A stretch of 34,228 nt of DNA from Prevotella sp. GTDB taxonomy: Bacteria; Bacteroidota; Bacteroidia; Bacteroidales; Bacteroidaceae. The notes beneath the pieces are model-generated. The model searched no databases. It saw only the letters and a program-made list of their open reading frames with translations, and was not told the DNA's origin. A program made the position numbers and the translations under genes. The stretch spans positions 1-34,228 of the forward strand of contig JAFZAE010000243.1 of assembly GCA_017548385.1 (NCBI GenBank), in the 5' to 3' direction. Of this stretch, positions 24,794-33,057 are shown piece by piece (within the stretch, counting starts at the first letter, position 1; each line of letters begins with the position of its first letter).

Positions 24794-27088
24794 TCATTGT
24801 ATCTGCTTGATTTCTTCTATTCCTTCGATATCTTTCAGACTGTCCATGATGAGGATGACATCCTCGCGGTCATGGACGCTGAGTTCGATGGTGCCGTCAA
24901 AGATTCCCTGTTCGCAACTGATAACGAGTTTTTTCATGTTAACATTGAGCTGCTCAGAGATAACATGTGTCAAATCGTTGAGGAGGCCTAAACGGTCGAT
25001 GCCTGTAAGTTGGATGGTGGCCTCGAAAAGCATCTGTCGCTTCATATCCCATTTGACATCGATGATGCGGTTGCCAAAACTACTTTTAAGCTTATTGGCT
25101 ACTGAACATGCACGGTTGTGTATTTCGATGTGCCCTTTGTTGTCGATGAATCCTACGCTGTCATCGCCAGGTATGGTGCGACAACAGGTGGCAAAAATGA
25201 GTCGCCGAACGTTGCTATTATTGATATAGAAGGGTTTTTTACGATTGAAATCCTTCCCCACGACAAGCAGCTCTTCGGTATTCTTGTCTTCTTGAACGGC
25301 GCTTTCTTCCTTTGGCTTTGCCTTTTTCTTGTCGAGGAAAGGAACAAGTTTACGCCATTTGGAGGTTTGGGTGTTATTCTTTTCTAGCAGTTCGTCGGCA
25401 TCTTTCTCGCTGAGAATGATGGTTTTGTTGCCGATGGCATAGAAGAAATCTGCGGGTTGTTTGATGTCATGGAACACACAAAGTCGGTCGATGTTGGACG
25501 TGGAGAGATCCAACCCATTCTTCTCAAGAAATTCCTTGAGCATGTTCTCTCCTGTTTTTTGTATCTCGCGGATGTCTCTGCGCAGAATAGCCTGTATTTT
25601 GGCCTTTGCTTTGGCTGTTGATGCAAAATTAATCCATGAGGCGTCCACGTGCTGAGATTTTGAGGTGAGCACTTCCACCTGATCGCCACTCTGCAGTTTA
25701 TGACTCAGAGGAACCAGTTTGTGGTTAACTTTTGCACCGATACAATGACTGCCAATGAATGTATGGATTTGGAAGGCAAAATCAAGGGCTGTGCAACCTG
25801 CGGGCATCGTTTTAATTTCACCCTTAGGTGTGAAGACAAAGATTTCGGATGCGAAAAGATTGAGTTTTATGGTGTCGAGGAAGTCCATGGCGTCAGGCTG
25901 TGGGTCATCGAGAATCTCTTTGATGGTGCTCAGCCAGTCATTGAGTTCACCCTCATCCTCACCTATTTTGTCTCCTTCCTTGTATTTCCAATGTGCGGCA
26001 AACCCTTGCTCGGCAATCTCGTCCATTCGCTGTGAGCGGATTTGCACCTCCACCCATTGTCCCATTTTTGACATGAGTGTGACGTGCAGCGCTTGATAGC
26101 CGTTGGCTTTGGGGTGGTTCACCCAGTCGCGCATCCTGTCGGGGTGTGATTTGTAAATTTTGTTGATAGCAACATAGATCTTGAAACAGTCGTTGATTTC
26201 CTCCTCCTTGTTATTGGGCTTGAAAATGATACGCACGGCAAGGATGTCAAACACTTCATCGAAGGTGATGTGTTTATTACGCATCTTGGTCCAAATGGAG
26301 TAGGGCGATTTTACCCGCCCCTTGATTTCATAATTGATACCGAGCCGGTCGAGTGCCTCAGCTATAGGCTTGGTGAATTCTTCAAACAATGCTTGGCGTG
26401 TGCTGTCTGTCCTGGCCAGTTTCATTTTGATAGCTTCGTATGCCTCAGGGTGCTCATAGCGGAAACTCAAGTCCTCGAGTTCATTTTTGATTTTGTTTAA
26501 ACCAAGACGATTGGCCAGTGGTGCGTAGATGTAAAGTGTTTCACCCGCGATTTTATATTGTTTGTTGGCTGGTTGGCTGCTCAGCGTACGCATATTGTGT
26601 AAACGGTCGCAGATCTTGATGAGAATGACACGTATGTCATCACTCATTGTCAATAGCAACTTCTTGAAATTTTCGGCTTGTGCAGAGGCTTGGTCGCCAA
26701 AAATACCACCTGAAATCTTTGTCAGTCCATTCACAATCTGTGCCACCTTTGAGCCAAAGATGGTCTCTATGTCCTCCACTGTGTAGTCGGTATCCTCCAC
26801 CACGTCGTGAAGCAAGGCTGAACAAATACTTGTAGAGCCAAGTCCCATTTCCTTAGAGGCAATGTATGCCACCGCAATGGGGTGCATGATATATGGTTCT
26901 CCTGAAAGACGTCGGACGCCTTTGTGGGCCTGACGAGCAAAATTGAATGCCTTGGTGATGATGTCCGTCTTCTTGCGGTGGGGCGAGGAAAGATAACACT
27001 CCAACAATTGTTGGAAAGCTTCATCTACCATTTTCTCGTCATCAACTTCTCTTGGCGATTCTTTGTCAGGGAGTTTTGGTTCATCCAT
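24794..27088 (-). CDS. rsh: Bifunctional (p)ppGpp synthetase/hydrolase (RelA/SpoT homologue)
   Basis: A 764-residue stringent-response enzyme that makes and degrades (p)ppGpp. The HD hydrolase domain is intact (YIMHP with H69; ALLHDVVEDT with H94, D95), so hydrolysis should work. The synthetase domain has YSIWTKMRNK, FDILAVRIIF and HPKANGYQALHVT, with EVQIRS after it. A TGS domain follows (IFVFTPKGEIKTMPAGCTALDFAF, given in outline), then a linker and a C-terminal ACT domain (about 690-764). The domain order is the full long-RSH set. Start 27088 (MDEPKLPDK) is preferred to an upstream ATG at 27136. It is the last gene of the parA-parB-DUF5683-transglycosylase run. Confidence 0.94.
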   Translation of the reverse strand: MDEPKLPDKESPREVDDEKMVDEAFQQLLECYLSSPHRKKTDIITKAFNFARQAHKGVRRLSGEPYIMHPIAVAYIASKEMGLGSTSICSALLHDVVEDTDYTVEDIETIFGSKVAQIVNGLTKISGGIFGDQASAQAENFKKLLLTMSDDIRVILIKICDRLHNMRTLSSQPANKQYKIAGETLYIYAPLANRLGLNKIKNELEDLSFRYEHPEAYEAIKMKLARTDSTRQALFEEFTKPIAEALDRLGINYEIKGRVKSPYSIWTKMRNKHITFDEVFDILAVRIIFKPNNKEEEINDCFKIYVAINKIYKSHPDRMRDWVNHPKANGYQALHVTLMSKMGQWVEVQIRSQRMDEIAEQGFAAHWKYKEGDKIGEDEGELNDWLSTIKEILDDPQPDAMDFLDTIKLNLFASEIFVFTPKGEIKTMPAGCTALDFAFQIHTFIGSHCIGAKVNHKLVPLSHKLQSGDQVEVLTSKSQHVDASWINFASTAKAKAKIQAILRRDIREIQKTGENMLKEFLEKNGLDLSTSNIDRLCVFHDIKQPADFFYAIGNKTIILSEKDADELLEKNNTQTSKWRKLVPFLDKKKAKPKEESAVQEDKNTEELLVVGKDFNRKKPFYINNSNVRRLIFATCCRTIPGDDSVGFIDNKGHIEIHNRACSVANKLKSSFGNRIIDVKWDMKRQMLFEATIQLTGIDRLGLLNDLTHVISEQLNVNMKKLVISCEQGIFDGTIELSVHDREDVILIMDSLKDIEGIEEIKQIQ

Positions 27089-27150
27089 ATTATATTTTGT
27101 TGTTGGTTGGGGTGTGTTGTCGCAACGAAAATGCAATATGCGGAAAAGTA

Positions 27151-28425
27151 TTACCGACGACGGGACTTCCCCGAAGACTTTCCGCTGTTGCCTGAAGACC
27201 TGGAACTGCGTCCATAACGTGAGGAAGACCCACTTGCGGATGAGGCTGATGATGAACTGCTCTTTCCGTGTGAGGAAGAACTTCTGCTGGTCGACTTTTT
27301 CGTGCTTGTGCTCTTCTTGCTTTCATCCACTGCCACGTACGAACGTTTGTTGCCATGGATTGCCTCGTAAGCGTAGATGCTGTCTTCCAGTTCGATGAAT
27401 TTGTTAATAGCGGCCGGTGTCATGCGGATGGCAGAGGGTTCTGTGGCGCCGTTGACAATACCACGGCGGTATTGGGGATTGAGGTCGCGAAGCATGGCGG
27501 TCTCGATGCCGCAAAAATGCGAGATGGTACTCATCGAAACATTCTTGTTGACCATAATGGTATCGGTATGTTCCGGCAGTGTTGCCAACATCGGACAGAT
27601 ATTATGATCGCAATAATAGGTCATCACATAGTTGGCGGCGATGAAGGCTGGTACATAACCACGTGTCTCAGCGGGCAGATAGGGATAGATTTTCCAATAG
27701 TCCATGCTACCACCACTTCTTCTGATTGCTTTGTTGACATTTTCCGGACCACAGTTGTAGGCGGCAATGACGAGTGTCCAGTCGCCAAAGATGCGATATA
27801 GGTCGCGTAAGAAACGTGCTGCGGCATATGAGGAACGGATTGGGTCGCAACGGTCATCAACTAAAGAGTTCACACGCAGTCCATATTGTTTGCCTGTGCC
27901 AAGCATAAACTGCCATAGTCCTGTTGCGCCAGCCCTGGACACTGCTCGTGGATTGAGAGCTGATTCAATCACAGGCAGGTATTTGAGTTCGAGGGGCAGG
28001 TCATAGGATGCCAGGGCTTGTTCGAAAATGGGCATGTAGAAATTTGATGACCCCAGCATGATACTCACAGTTTGACGAAGGCGTGTGCAATATCGGTCAA
28101 TGAATTGCCTGACGATGGGATTGTATGGCATTTCCATACGCGTGGGCATTTTGTTTAGCCGATTTATATACACCTCATCTGAATAATATGGGTTTTCACC
28201 ATTCGATTCACATGCCTCGTCGGTGGTGAGGTAGAGTTCGTTATGATAGAGATAAAGCAGACTATCTAGATTGGCATACATAGCCTCAGGAATCTCCATA
28301 ACTTCCTCTACACCATCTTCGTCGTTGAAGACAATGTTTACGTCGTTGTTAATTTGTGCGTAGATAGTGGATGTAAAAAACAATAAAAGCGTAGATAGTG
28401 TAAATTGATAGATACTTCTTTTCAT
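27151..28425 (-). CDS. mltD: Lytic transglycosylase (MltD-like) with serine/basic tail
   Basis: A 424-residue exported murein lytic transglycosylase. Signal peptide (about 1-23, IYAQ), then an SLT domain with the catalytic glutamate E154 in PVIESALNPRAVSRAGATG, and the conserved AAYNCGPENVNKAI. After it is a LysM-like stretch (about 305-360; VSMSTISHFCGIE and LRDLNPQYRRG). The last ~55 residues are almost only Ser, Lys, Arg and Gly, an odd low-complexity tail that could bind anionic polymers of the wall. It stops 25 nt before... the DUF5683 gene begins its stop side, and lies in the same operon. Confidence 0.92.
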   Translation of the reverse strand: MKRSIYQFTLSTLLLFFTSTIYAQINNDVNIVFNDEDGVEEVMEIPEAMYANLDSLLYLYHNELYLTTDEACESNGENPYYSDEVYINRLNKMPTRMEMPYNPIVRQFIDRYCTRLRQTVSIMLGSSNFYMPIFEQALASYDLPLELKYLPVIESALNPRAVSRAGATGLWQFMLGTGKQYGLRVNSLVDDRCDPIRSSYAAARFLRDLYRIFGDWTLVIAAYNCGPENVNKAIRRSGGSMDYWKIYPYLPAETRGYVPAFIAANYVMTYYCDHNICPMLATLPEHTDTIMVNKNVSMSTISHFCGIETAMLRDLNPQYRRGIVNGATEPSAIRMTPAAINKFIELEDSIYAYEAIHGNKRSYVAVDESKKSTSTKKSTSRSSSSHGKSSSSSASSASGSSSRYGRSSRSSGNSGKSSGKSRRR

Positions 28426-28450
28426 TAAATATTCCGTTCAGGTTGATTTG

Positions 28451-29188
28451 TTAAAAACTAATACTGCATTGTAAGCCTAAAGCGTTGGATCTAATTGGAT
28501 TTTTCCCTAATTGGTCGTTGATTACTGCTGGCGACACTTTCATGCTCAGGTCTTTTGAAATGTCAAATTCAGAGAGAGACGCGTCAACATATGCGTCGAT
28601 GATAGAAATGGCGTAAACGCCCAGTAAAACAAAGAAACTAAGGTCGCGGTATCGACGAAAGTAGTCTTTGCGTTTTTTGAAGAGAGTTTTGTATCGACTC
28701 TCGTTGCTTCCATCTATCTTGTTCCCAAGATGCAGAAATTGGTTGTAACTCTGCGTGTTGGGGTCTTGGTCCGAGAGGTCGAGGTATGCCTGTGAGTAGT
28801 CATGGTACATCTGGTTATTCCATTGCAGGGCATAGATGCTACCCACGAAACCGCCATAGATGATGGGGAGTTTCCAGTATTTTCGATTGTATATCTGTCC
28901 TGCTCCAGGTAATACCACTGCAAGCCACAGTGCGCGTTTGGGATTTGGCCTCCATGTTGTCCAGTCGCGTTTGCCTTTTTGTTCTGCCTCAGGTGAATCT
29001 ATCACGTCGGCATGCCAATAATCATCTGAATCAGCTGCCGGCTCGAAGATGATGACTGAAGTACTGTCAACGTCAACATACGTGCTGTCAGTGCCGACGT
29101 ATGTGCTGTCTGTCTGTGCCATAGAAGATTGTGGCGACAGCAATGTGGCAATGAATGCTACGAACAATGTGATGACGATGGGCTTCAT
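28451..29188 (-). CDS. DUF5683 membrane protein
   Basis: A 245-residue protein found beside parAB and the transglycosylase in many Bacteroidota, as I recall. A signal peptide (about 1-25) is followed by a short acidic linker with DSTYV repeats. The conserved DUF5683 block TWRPNPKRALWLAVVLPGAGQ, written in outline, and IYNRKYWKLPIIYGG follow, with a hydrophobic segment at each side and one more near DLSFFVLLGVYAISIIDAY. No enzyme motif. Location in the envelope with murein and chromosome-partition neighbours hints at a role in the cell cycle or envelope, but none is proven. Start ATG 29188 is chosen; a TTG at 29203 directly after parB is the alternative. Confidence 0.85.
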   Translation of the reverse strand: MKPIVITLFVAFIATLLSPQSSMAQTDSTYVGTDSTYVDVDSTSVIIFEPAADSDDYWHADVIDSPEAEQKGKRDWTTWRPNPKRALWLAVVLPGAGQIYNRKYWKLPIIYGGFVGSIYALQWNNQMYHDYSQAYLDLSDQDPNTQSYNQFLHLGNKIDGSNESRYKTLFKKRKDYFRRYRDLSFFVLLGVYAISIIDAYVDASLSEFDISKDLSMKVSPAVINDQLGKNPIRSNALGLQCSISF

Positions 29189-29204
29189 TGACTGGATAGA
29201 CAAA

Positions 29205-30098
29205 TTATTTACCTTTCAGATGGTCAAACACGCTCATAATATGCTCCAGTTCCTCTTCATTGGTGAAGGGGATACTGATTTTTCCTTTGCCAGAGGGCGA
29301 AATGCTCAGACTGACTTTCGTGTGAAGAAAGTCAGAGAGTTGTTCACGCAACATCTTGATTTCCTCTGACATTGGATTCTTTGTTGAGAGCTTTTTGCCA
29401 CCGAGACTGACGTCCTCGCCACTTTTCAGCTTTTTCACAATCTCTTCCACCTGTCTGACACTACTGCCATTTTTCTGAATCTCTCTGAAGACCTTGATTT
29501 GCTGCGACGGACTGTCAAGGGAGAGAAGCGCACGGGCATGTCCCATATCTATCTCATGTTTCTGAAGTGCCATTTGCACTTGTGCCGGCAACTTCAAGAG
29601 GCGGAGGTAATTGGCGACAGCCACACGACTCTTGCCTACACGCTCCGAGACTTTCTCTTGTGTCATGCCCTCCTGTTCCAACAGATGGGCATAGGCAAGG
29701 GCTATCTCGATTGCATTGAGATCATCGCGTTGGATGTTTTCCACCAATGCCATCTGTGTCGCGCTGTCATCGTCGATAGTGCGGATATAGGCCGGGATGG
29801 TTTTCAATCCCACCAACTGCGATGCCCGCCAGCGTCGCTCACCTGCCACAATCTGGTATTTCCCCTCGCTGGTCTGACGTAGGGTGATAGGCTGAATAAT
29901 ACCTAATTCGCGAATACTGGAAGCCAGGTCCTGGAGTGTGGCTGGGTCGAAGTCACGACGGGGTTGGTTCGGATTGGGTTCTATTTGCTCGATAGGAATC
30001 TCGTTGATGGTAGTGCCTACGTTGTGCTGCACTTCATCAGACGAAATGAGGGCGTCAAGACCTCTTCCAAGAGCATTGTATTTCTTTTTTACTGCCAT
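29205..30098 (-). CDS. parB: Chromosome-partition protein ParB
   Basis: A 297-residue CTPase that clamps onto parS DNA and loads condensin. The N-terminal ALGRGLDALI is the ParA-activating peptide. The ParB/Srx domain has GERRWRA (CTP-binding C-motif) and ENIQRDDLN; the helix-turn-helix is in the region TQEKVSERVGKSRVAVANYL, given in outline. A C-terminal dimerisation segment ends at HLKGK. It follows parA by 42 nt. No canonical parS site (TGTTTCACGTGAAACA) was seen in the window. Confidence 0.96.
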   Translation of the reverse strand: MAVKKKYNALGRGLDALISSDEVQHNVGTTINEIPIEQIEPNPNQPRRDFDPATLQDLASSIRELGIIQPITLRQTSEGKYQIVAGERRWRASQLVGLKTIPAYIRTIDDDSATQMALVENIQRDDLNAIEIALAYAHLLEQEGMTQEKVSERVGKSRVAVANYLRLLKLPAQVQMALQKHEIDMGHARALLSLDSPSQQIKVFREIQKNGSSVRQVEEIVKKLKSGEDVSLGGKKLSTKNPMSEEIKMLREQLSDFLHTKVSLSISPSGKGKISIPFTNEEELEHIMSVFDHLKGK

Positions 30099-30140
30099 GA
30101 TTTTTGATGTTGTTGGATTCCCAAGGAGAAACCTCGGTGT

Positions 30141-30905
30141 TTATGCGTTTTTGCTGATGATTTCCTTGGCTAGCGCCAAGTAGTTTTTACTGCCAGTACT
30201 GTCAGCATCGTAAAGGATAACAGGCAGCCCATGACTCGGACTTTCACTCAATTTCACGTTACGCTGGATGACAGTCTTGAAGACCAGTTCCTGGAAATGG
30301 CGTTTTACCTCATCGTAGATTTGGTTGGCCAACCGTAGACGACTGTCATACATGGTGAGCAGAAATCCCTCGATTTCCAGACGGGGGTTGAGCTTGCTCT
30401 TGATGATTTTTATGGTGTTTAGCAGTTTTCCAATACCTTCAAGTGCGAAATACTCACACTGCACGGGGATAATCACAGAGTCAGAGGCTGTCAGTGAGTT
30501 GACGGTAATCAGTCCTAATGACGGAGAACAGTCGATGATGATATAGTCATATTCTTTGCGCAGAGGTTCCAACATCTGGCGTATCACTTTTTCGCGTTTG
30601 TCGATGTTGAGCATTTCAATCTCAGCACCTACCAAGTCGATGTGGCTTGGTATGATGTCCAGTCCATCGATGTCTGTAGTATAGATGGCGTCGCGAACAT
30701 CTGCTTCGCCTATCAGGCACTCATAGAGTGAGCAATCCAAGTTTTTTACGTCCACTCCCAGACCGCTCGATGCATTTGCCTGTGGGTCGGCGTCCACGAC
30801 AAGCACTGACTTCTCCAACGTGGCAAGCGAGGCTGCCAGGTTGATTGAGGTGGTCGTCTTGCCCACACCGCCTTTCTGATTGGCTAATGCGATGATTTTT
30901 CCCAT
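30141..30905 (-). CDS. parA: Chromosome-partition ATPase ParA/Soj
   Basis: A 254-residue Walker-type ATPase that moves ParB-bound origins. The deviant Walker A NQKGGVGKTTTSINLA (residues 8-23) carries the signature lysine, Walker A' is VLVVDADPQANAS and Walker B is YDYIIIDCSPSLGL. It has no N-terminal DNA-binding domain, so it is the chromosomal type Ib-like form. It is the first gene of a five-gene minus-strand run through rsh, with a -7 element at 30971-30978. Confidence 0.96.
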   Translation of the reverse strand: MGKIIALANQKGGVGKTTTSINLAASLATLEKSVLVVDADPQANASSGLGVDVKNLDCSLYECLIGEADVRDAIYTTDIDGLDIIPSHIDLVGAEIEMLNIDKREKVIRQMLEPLRKEYDYIIIDCSPSLGLITVNSLTASDSVIIPVQCEYFALEGIGKLLNTIKIIKSKLNPRLEIEGFLLTMYDSRLRLANQIYDEVKRHFQELVFKTVIQRNVKLSESPSHGLPVILYDADSTGSKNYLALAKEIISKNA

Positions 30906-30970
30906 AACCTTTACCTTAAAATTCCTAATATAAATAGGTCAAAAACTCAGATTGTATTCGATTTGAACTG

Positions 30971-30978
30971 CAAAGTTA
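30971..30978 (-). promoter_or_regulatory. -7 element for parA operon
   Basis: TAACTTTG on the minus strand, giving a leader of about 60 nt. Divergent from the surE promoter. Confidence 0.5.
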
Positions 30979-31019
30979 CGAATTTTATATGAGAAATGTA
31001 CTTTTTAAACCTTTTTTCG

Positions 31020-31027
31020 TACTTTTG
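31020..31027 (+). promoter_or_regulatory. -7 element for surE
   Basis: TACTTTTG followed by C; transcription would start near 31034, which supports ATG 31050 and excludes an upstream in-frame start. Confidence 0.55.
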
Positions 31028-31049
31028 CAATCAAAACAGCTTATTTTTT

Positions 31050-31823
31050 ATGAAAAATAACAAACCGCTTATACTTATTTCCAATGATGATGGGTATCAG
31101 GCGAAAGGAATCAATGCACTGATTGATATGCTTTCCGACATGGCCGACTTGCTGGTGTGTGCCCCCGATGGTCCCCGCTCGGGATACGCCTGTGCCTTTA
31201 CAGCGGAGCGGCATCTGCGGCTACATCCCATACGTCAGGAAGACCACTTGCAAGTGTGGTCGTGTACAGGTACGCCTGTCGATAGTGTGAAACTCGCACT
31301 CAACCAGTTTTGCACAGACCGCCAGCCTGATATGATTATTGGAGGTATCAACCATGGTGACAATGCATCGGTCAACACACATTATTCTGGCACGATGGGG
31401 GTTACTATAGAGGGGTGTATGAAGTATATTCCTTCGGTAGCCTTTTCCATTTGTGACTATAGCTATTCGCCTAATTTTGAACCGCTTCGGCCATATGTGC
31501 GATACATTGTGGCAAAAGTGTTAGCAGAGGGTTTACCTAAGGGGGTATGCTTGAATGTGAACTTTCCCATTGTGCCATTTCAAGGGGTGAAGATTTGCCG
31601 TATGGCGCCTGGTACATGGTATGATGAGTGCGTCAAGGAGCATCATCCCCGTGGATACGACTATTTTTGGATGGTTGGTAAGTATCGGAATGATGAACCT
31701 GATGCAGAGAATACCGACAACTGGGCATTGACACATGGCTATGTGGCTATTACGCCGACGCGCATCGATGTGACTGCCTATCAGGCGATGGAGGAACTTG
31801 GGAAGTGGGATTTTAGTTTTTAG
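31050..31823 (+). CDS. surE: 5'/3'-nucleotidase SurE
   Basis: A 257-residue metal-dependent nucleotidase acting on nucleoside monophosphates. N-terminal ILISNDDGYQAKGINAL holds the D13-D14 metal ligands; APDGPRSG, then GGINHGDNASVNTHYSGTMG, given in outline, complete the active site. It is followed after 25 nt by lpxB, so the two are likely co-transcribed, a common pairing in this phylum. ATG 31050 directly precedes the conserved N-terminus. Confidence 0.95.
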   Translation: MKNNKPLILISNDDGYQAKGINALIDMLSDMADLLVCAPDGPRSGYACAFTAERHLRLHPIRQEDHLQVWSCTGTPVDSVKLALNQFCTDRQPDMIIGGINHGDNASVNTHYSGTMGVTIEGCMKYIPSVAFSICDYSYSPNFEPLRPYVRYIVAKVLAEGLPKGVCLNVNFPIVPFQGVKICRMAPGTWYDECVKEHHPRGYDYFWMVGKYRNDEPDAENTDNWALTHGYVAITPTRIDVTAYQAMEELGKWDFSF

Positions 31824-31848
31824 ACTTGAGGCATACATAAAGTAGCTT

Positions 31849-33003
31849 ATGAAATACTATATCATAGCTGGTGAGGCAAGTGGAGACCTGCATGCGGCAC
31901 ACTTGATGAGGGAACTGAAAAATACTGACAAAAATGCAGAGTTTCGTTTCTTCGGAGGTGATGAGATGAAAGCTGTAGGAGGAACTTGTGTGCGTCATTA
32001 CAAGGAAATGGCTTATATGGGTTTTGTCCCTGTTTTGCTGCATCTTCCTGCCATTTTTCGTAACATGTCGCAATGTAAAAAAGATATTCAGCTTTGGCAA
32101 CCTGATGTGGTGATTTTGGTGGATTATCCGGGATTTAATCTAAAAATTGCCAAATTTGTGCATAAAAATCTACAAATTCCCGTATATTATTACATCTCTC
32201 CGAAAATTTGGGCTTGGAAGGAATTCCGTATTAAGAACATCAAACGTGATGTGGATGAGATGTTTTCCATTCTGCCCTTTGAGAAGCAGTTCTATGAGGG
32301 GAAGCATAATTATCCAATACATTATGTGGGCAATCCCACTGCCGATGAAGTGGATTTGTTCAAGAAGAAGTACGATGAAAAAACAGAACAATTTTGTCAA
32401 CGTCATCAACTTGATAAACGTCCCGTCGTTGCATTGCTTGCTGGTAGTCGTCAACAGGAAATCAAGGACAATCTGCCAGCGATGATACAAGTGGCTGCAC
32501 GGTTGCCGGAATATCAATTCGTGGTGGCTGGTGCTCCGTCTATTGATGATGCGTATTATGCAAAATTCTTGGAGAACAATGACATTCAATTGGTTCATAA
32601 CGAAACATTTGCCTTACTCAGCCATGCTGTGGCAGCATTGGTCACCAGCGGCACGGCCACTCTTGAGACGGCTTTGTTTGATGTACCACAAGTGGTTTGC
32701 TATGAGACACCTTTACCTAAATTAATAGCCTTCCTTAGAAAACGGATTGTGAAGGTAAAATATATCTCATTGGTTAATCTCATCGTTGATGAAGAGTTAG
32801 TGACGGAGTTGGTGGCAGATACTTTCGGAGTAGATAACATGGAGCGTGAATTGCGAAAAATCCTGCCCGACGGTGAAGGACGCACAGCCATGTTGGAGGG
32901 CTACAGCCGTATGCGAGCCGCTATCGGGAAACCTGGCGCACCCGCCAATGCAGCACGGATTATCACCAAGTTGCTGAAATCTGAGACATTTGGCAGGTCT
33001 TAA
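31849..33003 (+). CDS. lpxB: Lipid-A-disaccharide synthase
   Basis: A 384-residue GT19 glycosyltransferase that joins UDP-diacyl-glucosamine and lipid X to the lipid A disaccharide at the inner membrane. Seen: YYIIAGEASGDLHAAHLM at the N-terminus, RFFGGDEM, DYPGFNLKIAKF, YYISPKIWAWKE, HYVGNPTADEV, LLAGSRQQEI and VTSGTATLETAL, all hallmarks of LpxB. Length is typical. Its stop codon is the first base triplet of a 13-bp tandem repeat. Confidence 0.96.
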   Translation: MKYYIIAGEASGDLHAAHLMRELKNTDKNAEFRFFGGDEMKAVGGTCVRHYKEMAYMGFVPVLLHLPAIFRNMSQCKKDIQLWQPDVVILVDYPGFNLKIAKFVHKNLQIPVYYYISPKIWAWKEFRIKNIKRDVDEMFSILPFEKQFYEGKHNYPIHYVGNPTADEVDLFKKKYDEKTEQFCQRHQLDKRPVVALLAGSRQQEIKDNLPAMIQVAARLPEYQFVVAGAPSIDDAYYAKFLENNDIQLVHNETFALLSHAVAALVTSGTATLETALFDVPQVVCYETPLPKLIAFLRKRIVKVKYISLVNLIVDEELVTELVADTFGVDNMERELRKILPDGEGRTAMLEGYSRMRAAIGKPGAPANAARIITKLLKSETFGRS

Positions 33004-33052
33004 CTCCTCTGTATAACTCCCATTTATAACTCCTCATCATAACTCCCCAAAG
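33001..33052. repeat. 13-bp tandem repeat at the lpxB stop codon
   Basis: TAACTCC recurs at 33001, 33014, 33027 and 33040, exactly every 13 bp, with variable filler bases between. The first copy contains the lpxB stop. The stretch continues to TTGAGTTA, which contains the stop of the opposite gene. Confidence 0.8.
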
Positions 33053-33057
33053 TTGAG

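Noticed and set aside
29205..30905. parS site near parAB
   Set aside because: No match to the canonical 16-bp palindrome was found; TTTCACGTTACG near 30255 is only a partial, non-palindromic resemblance.
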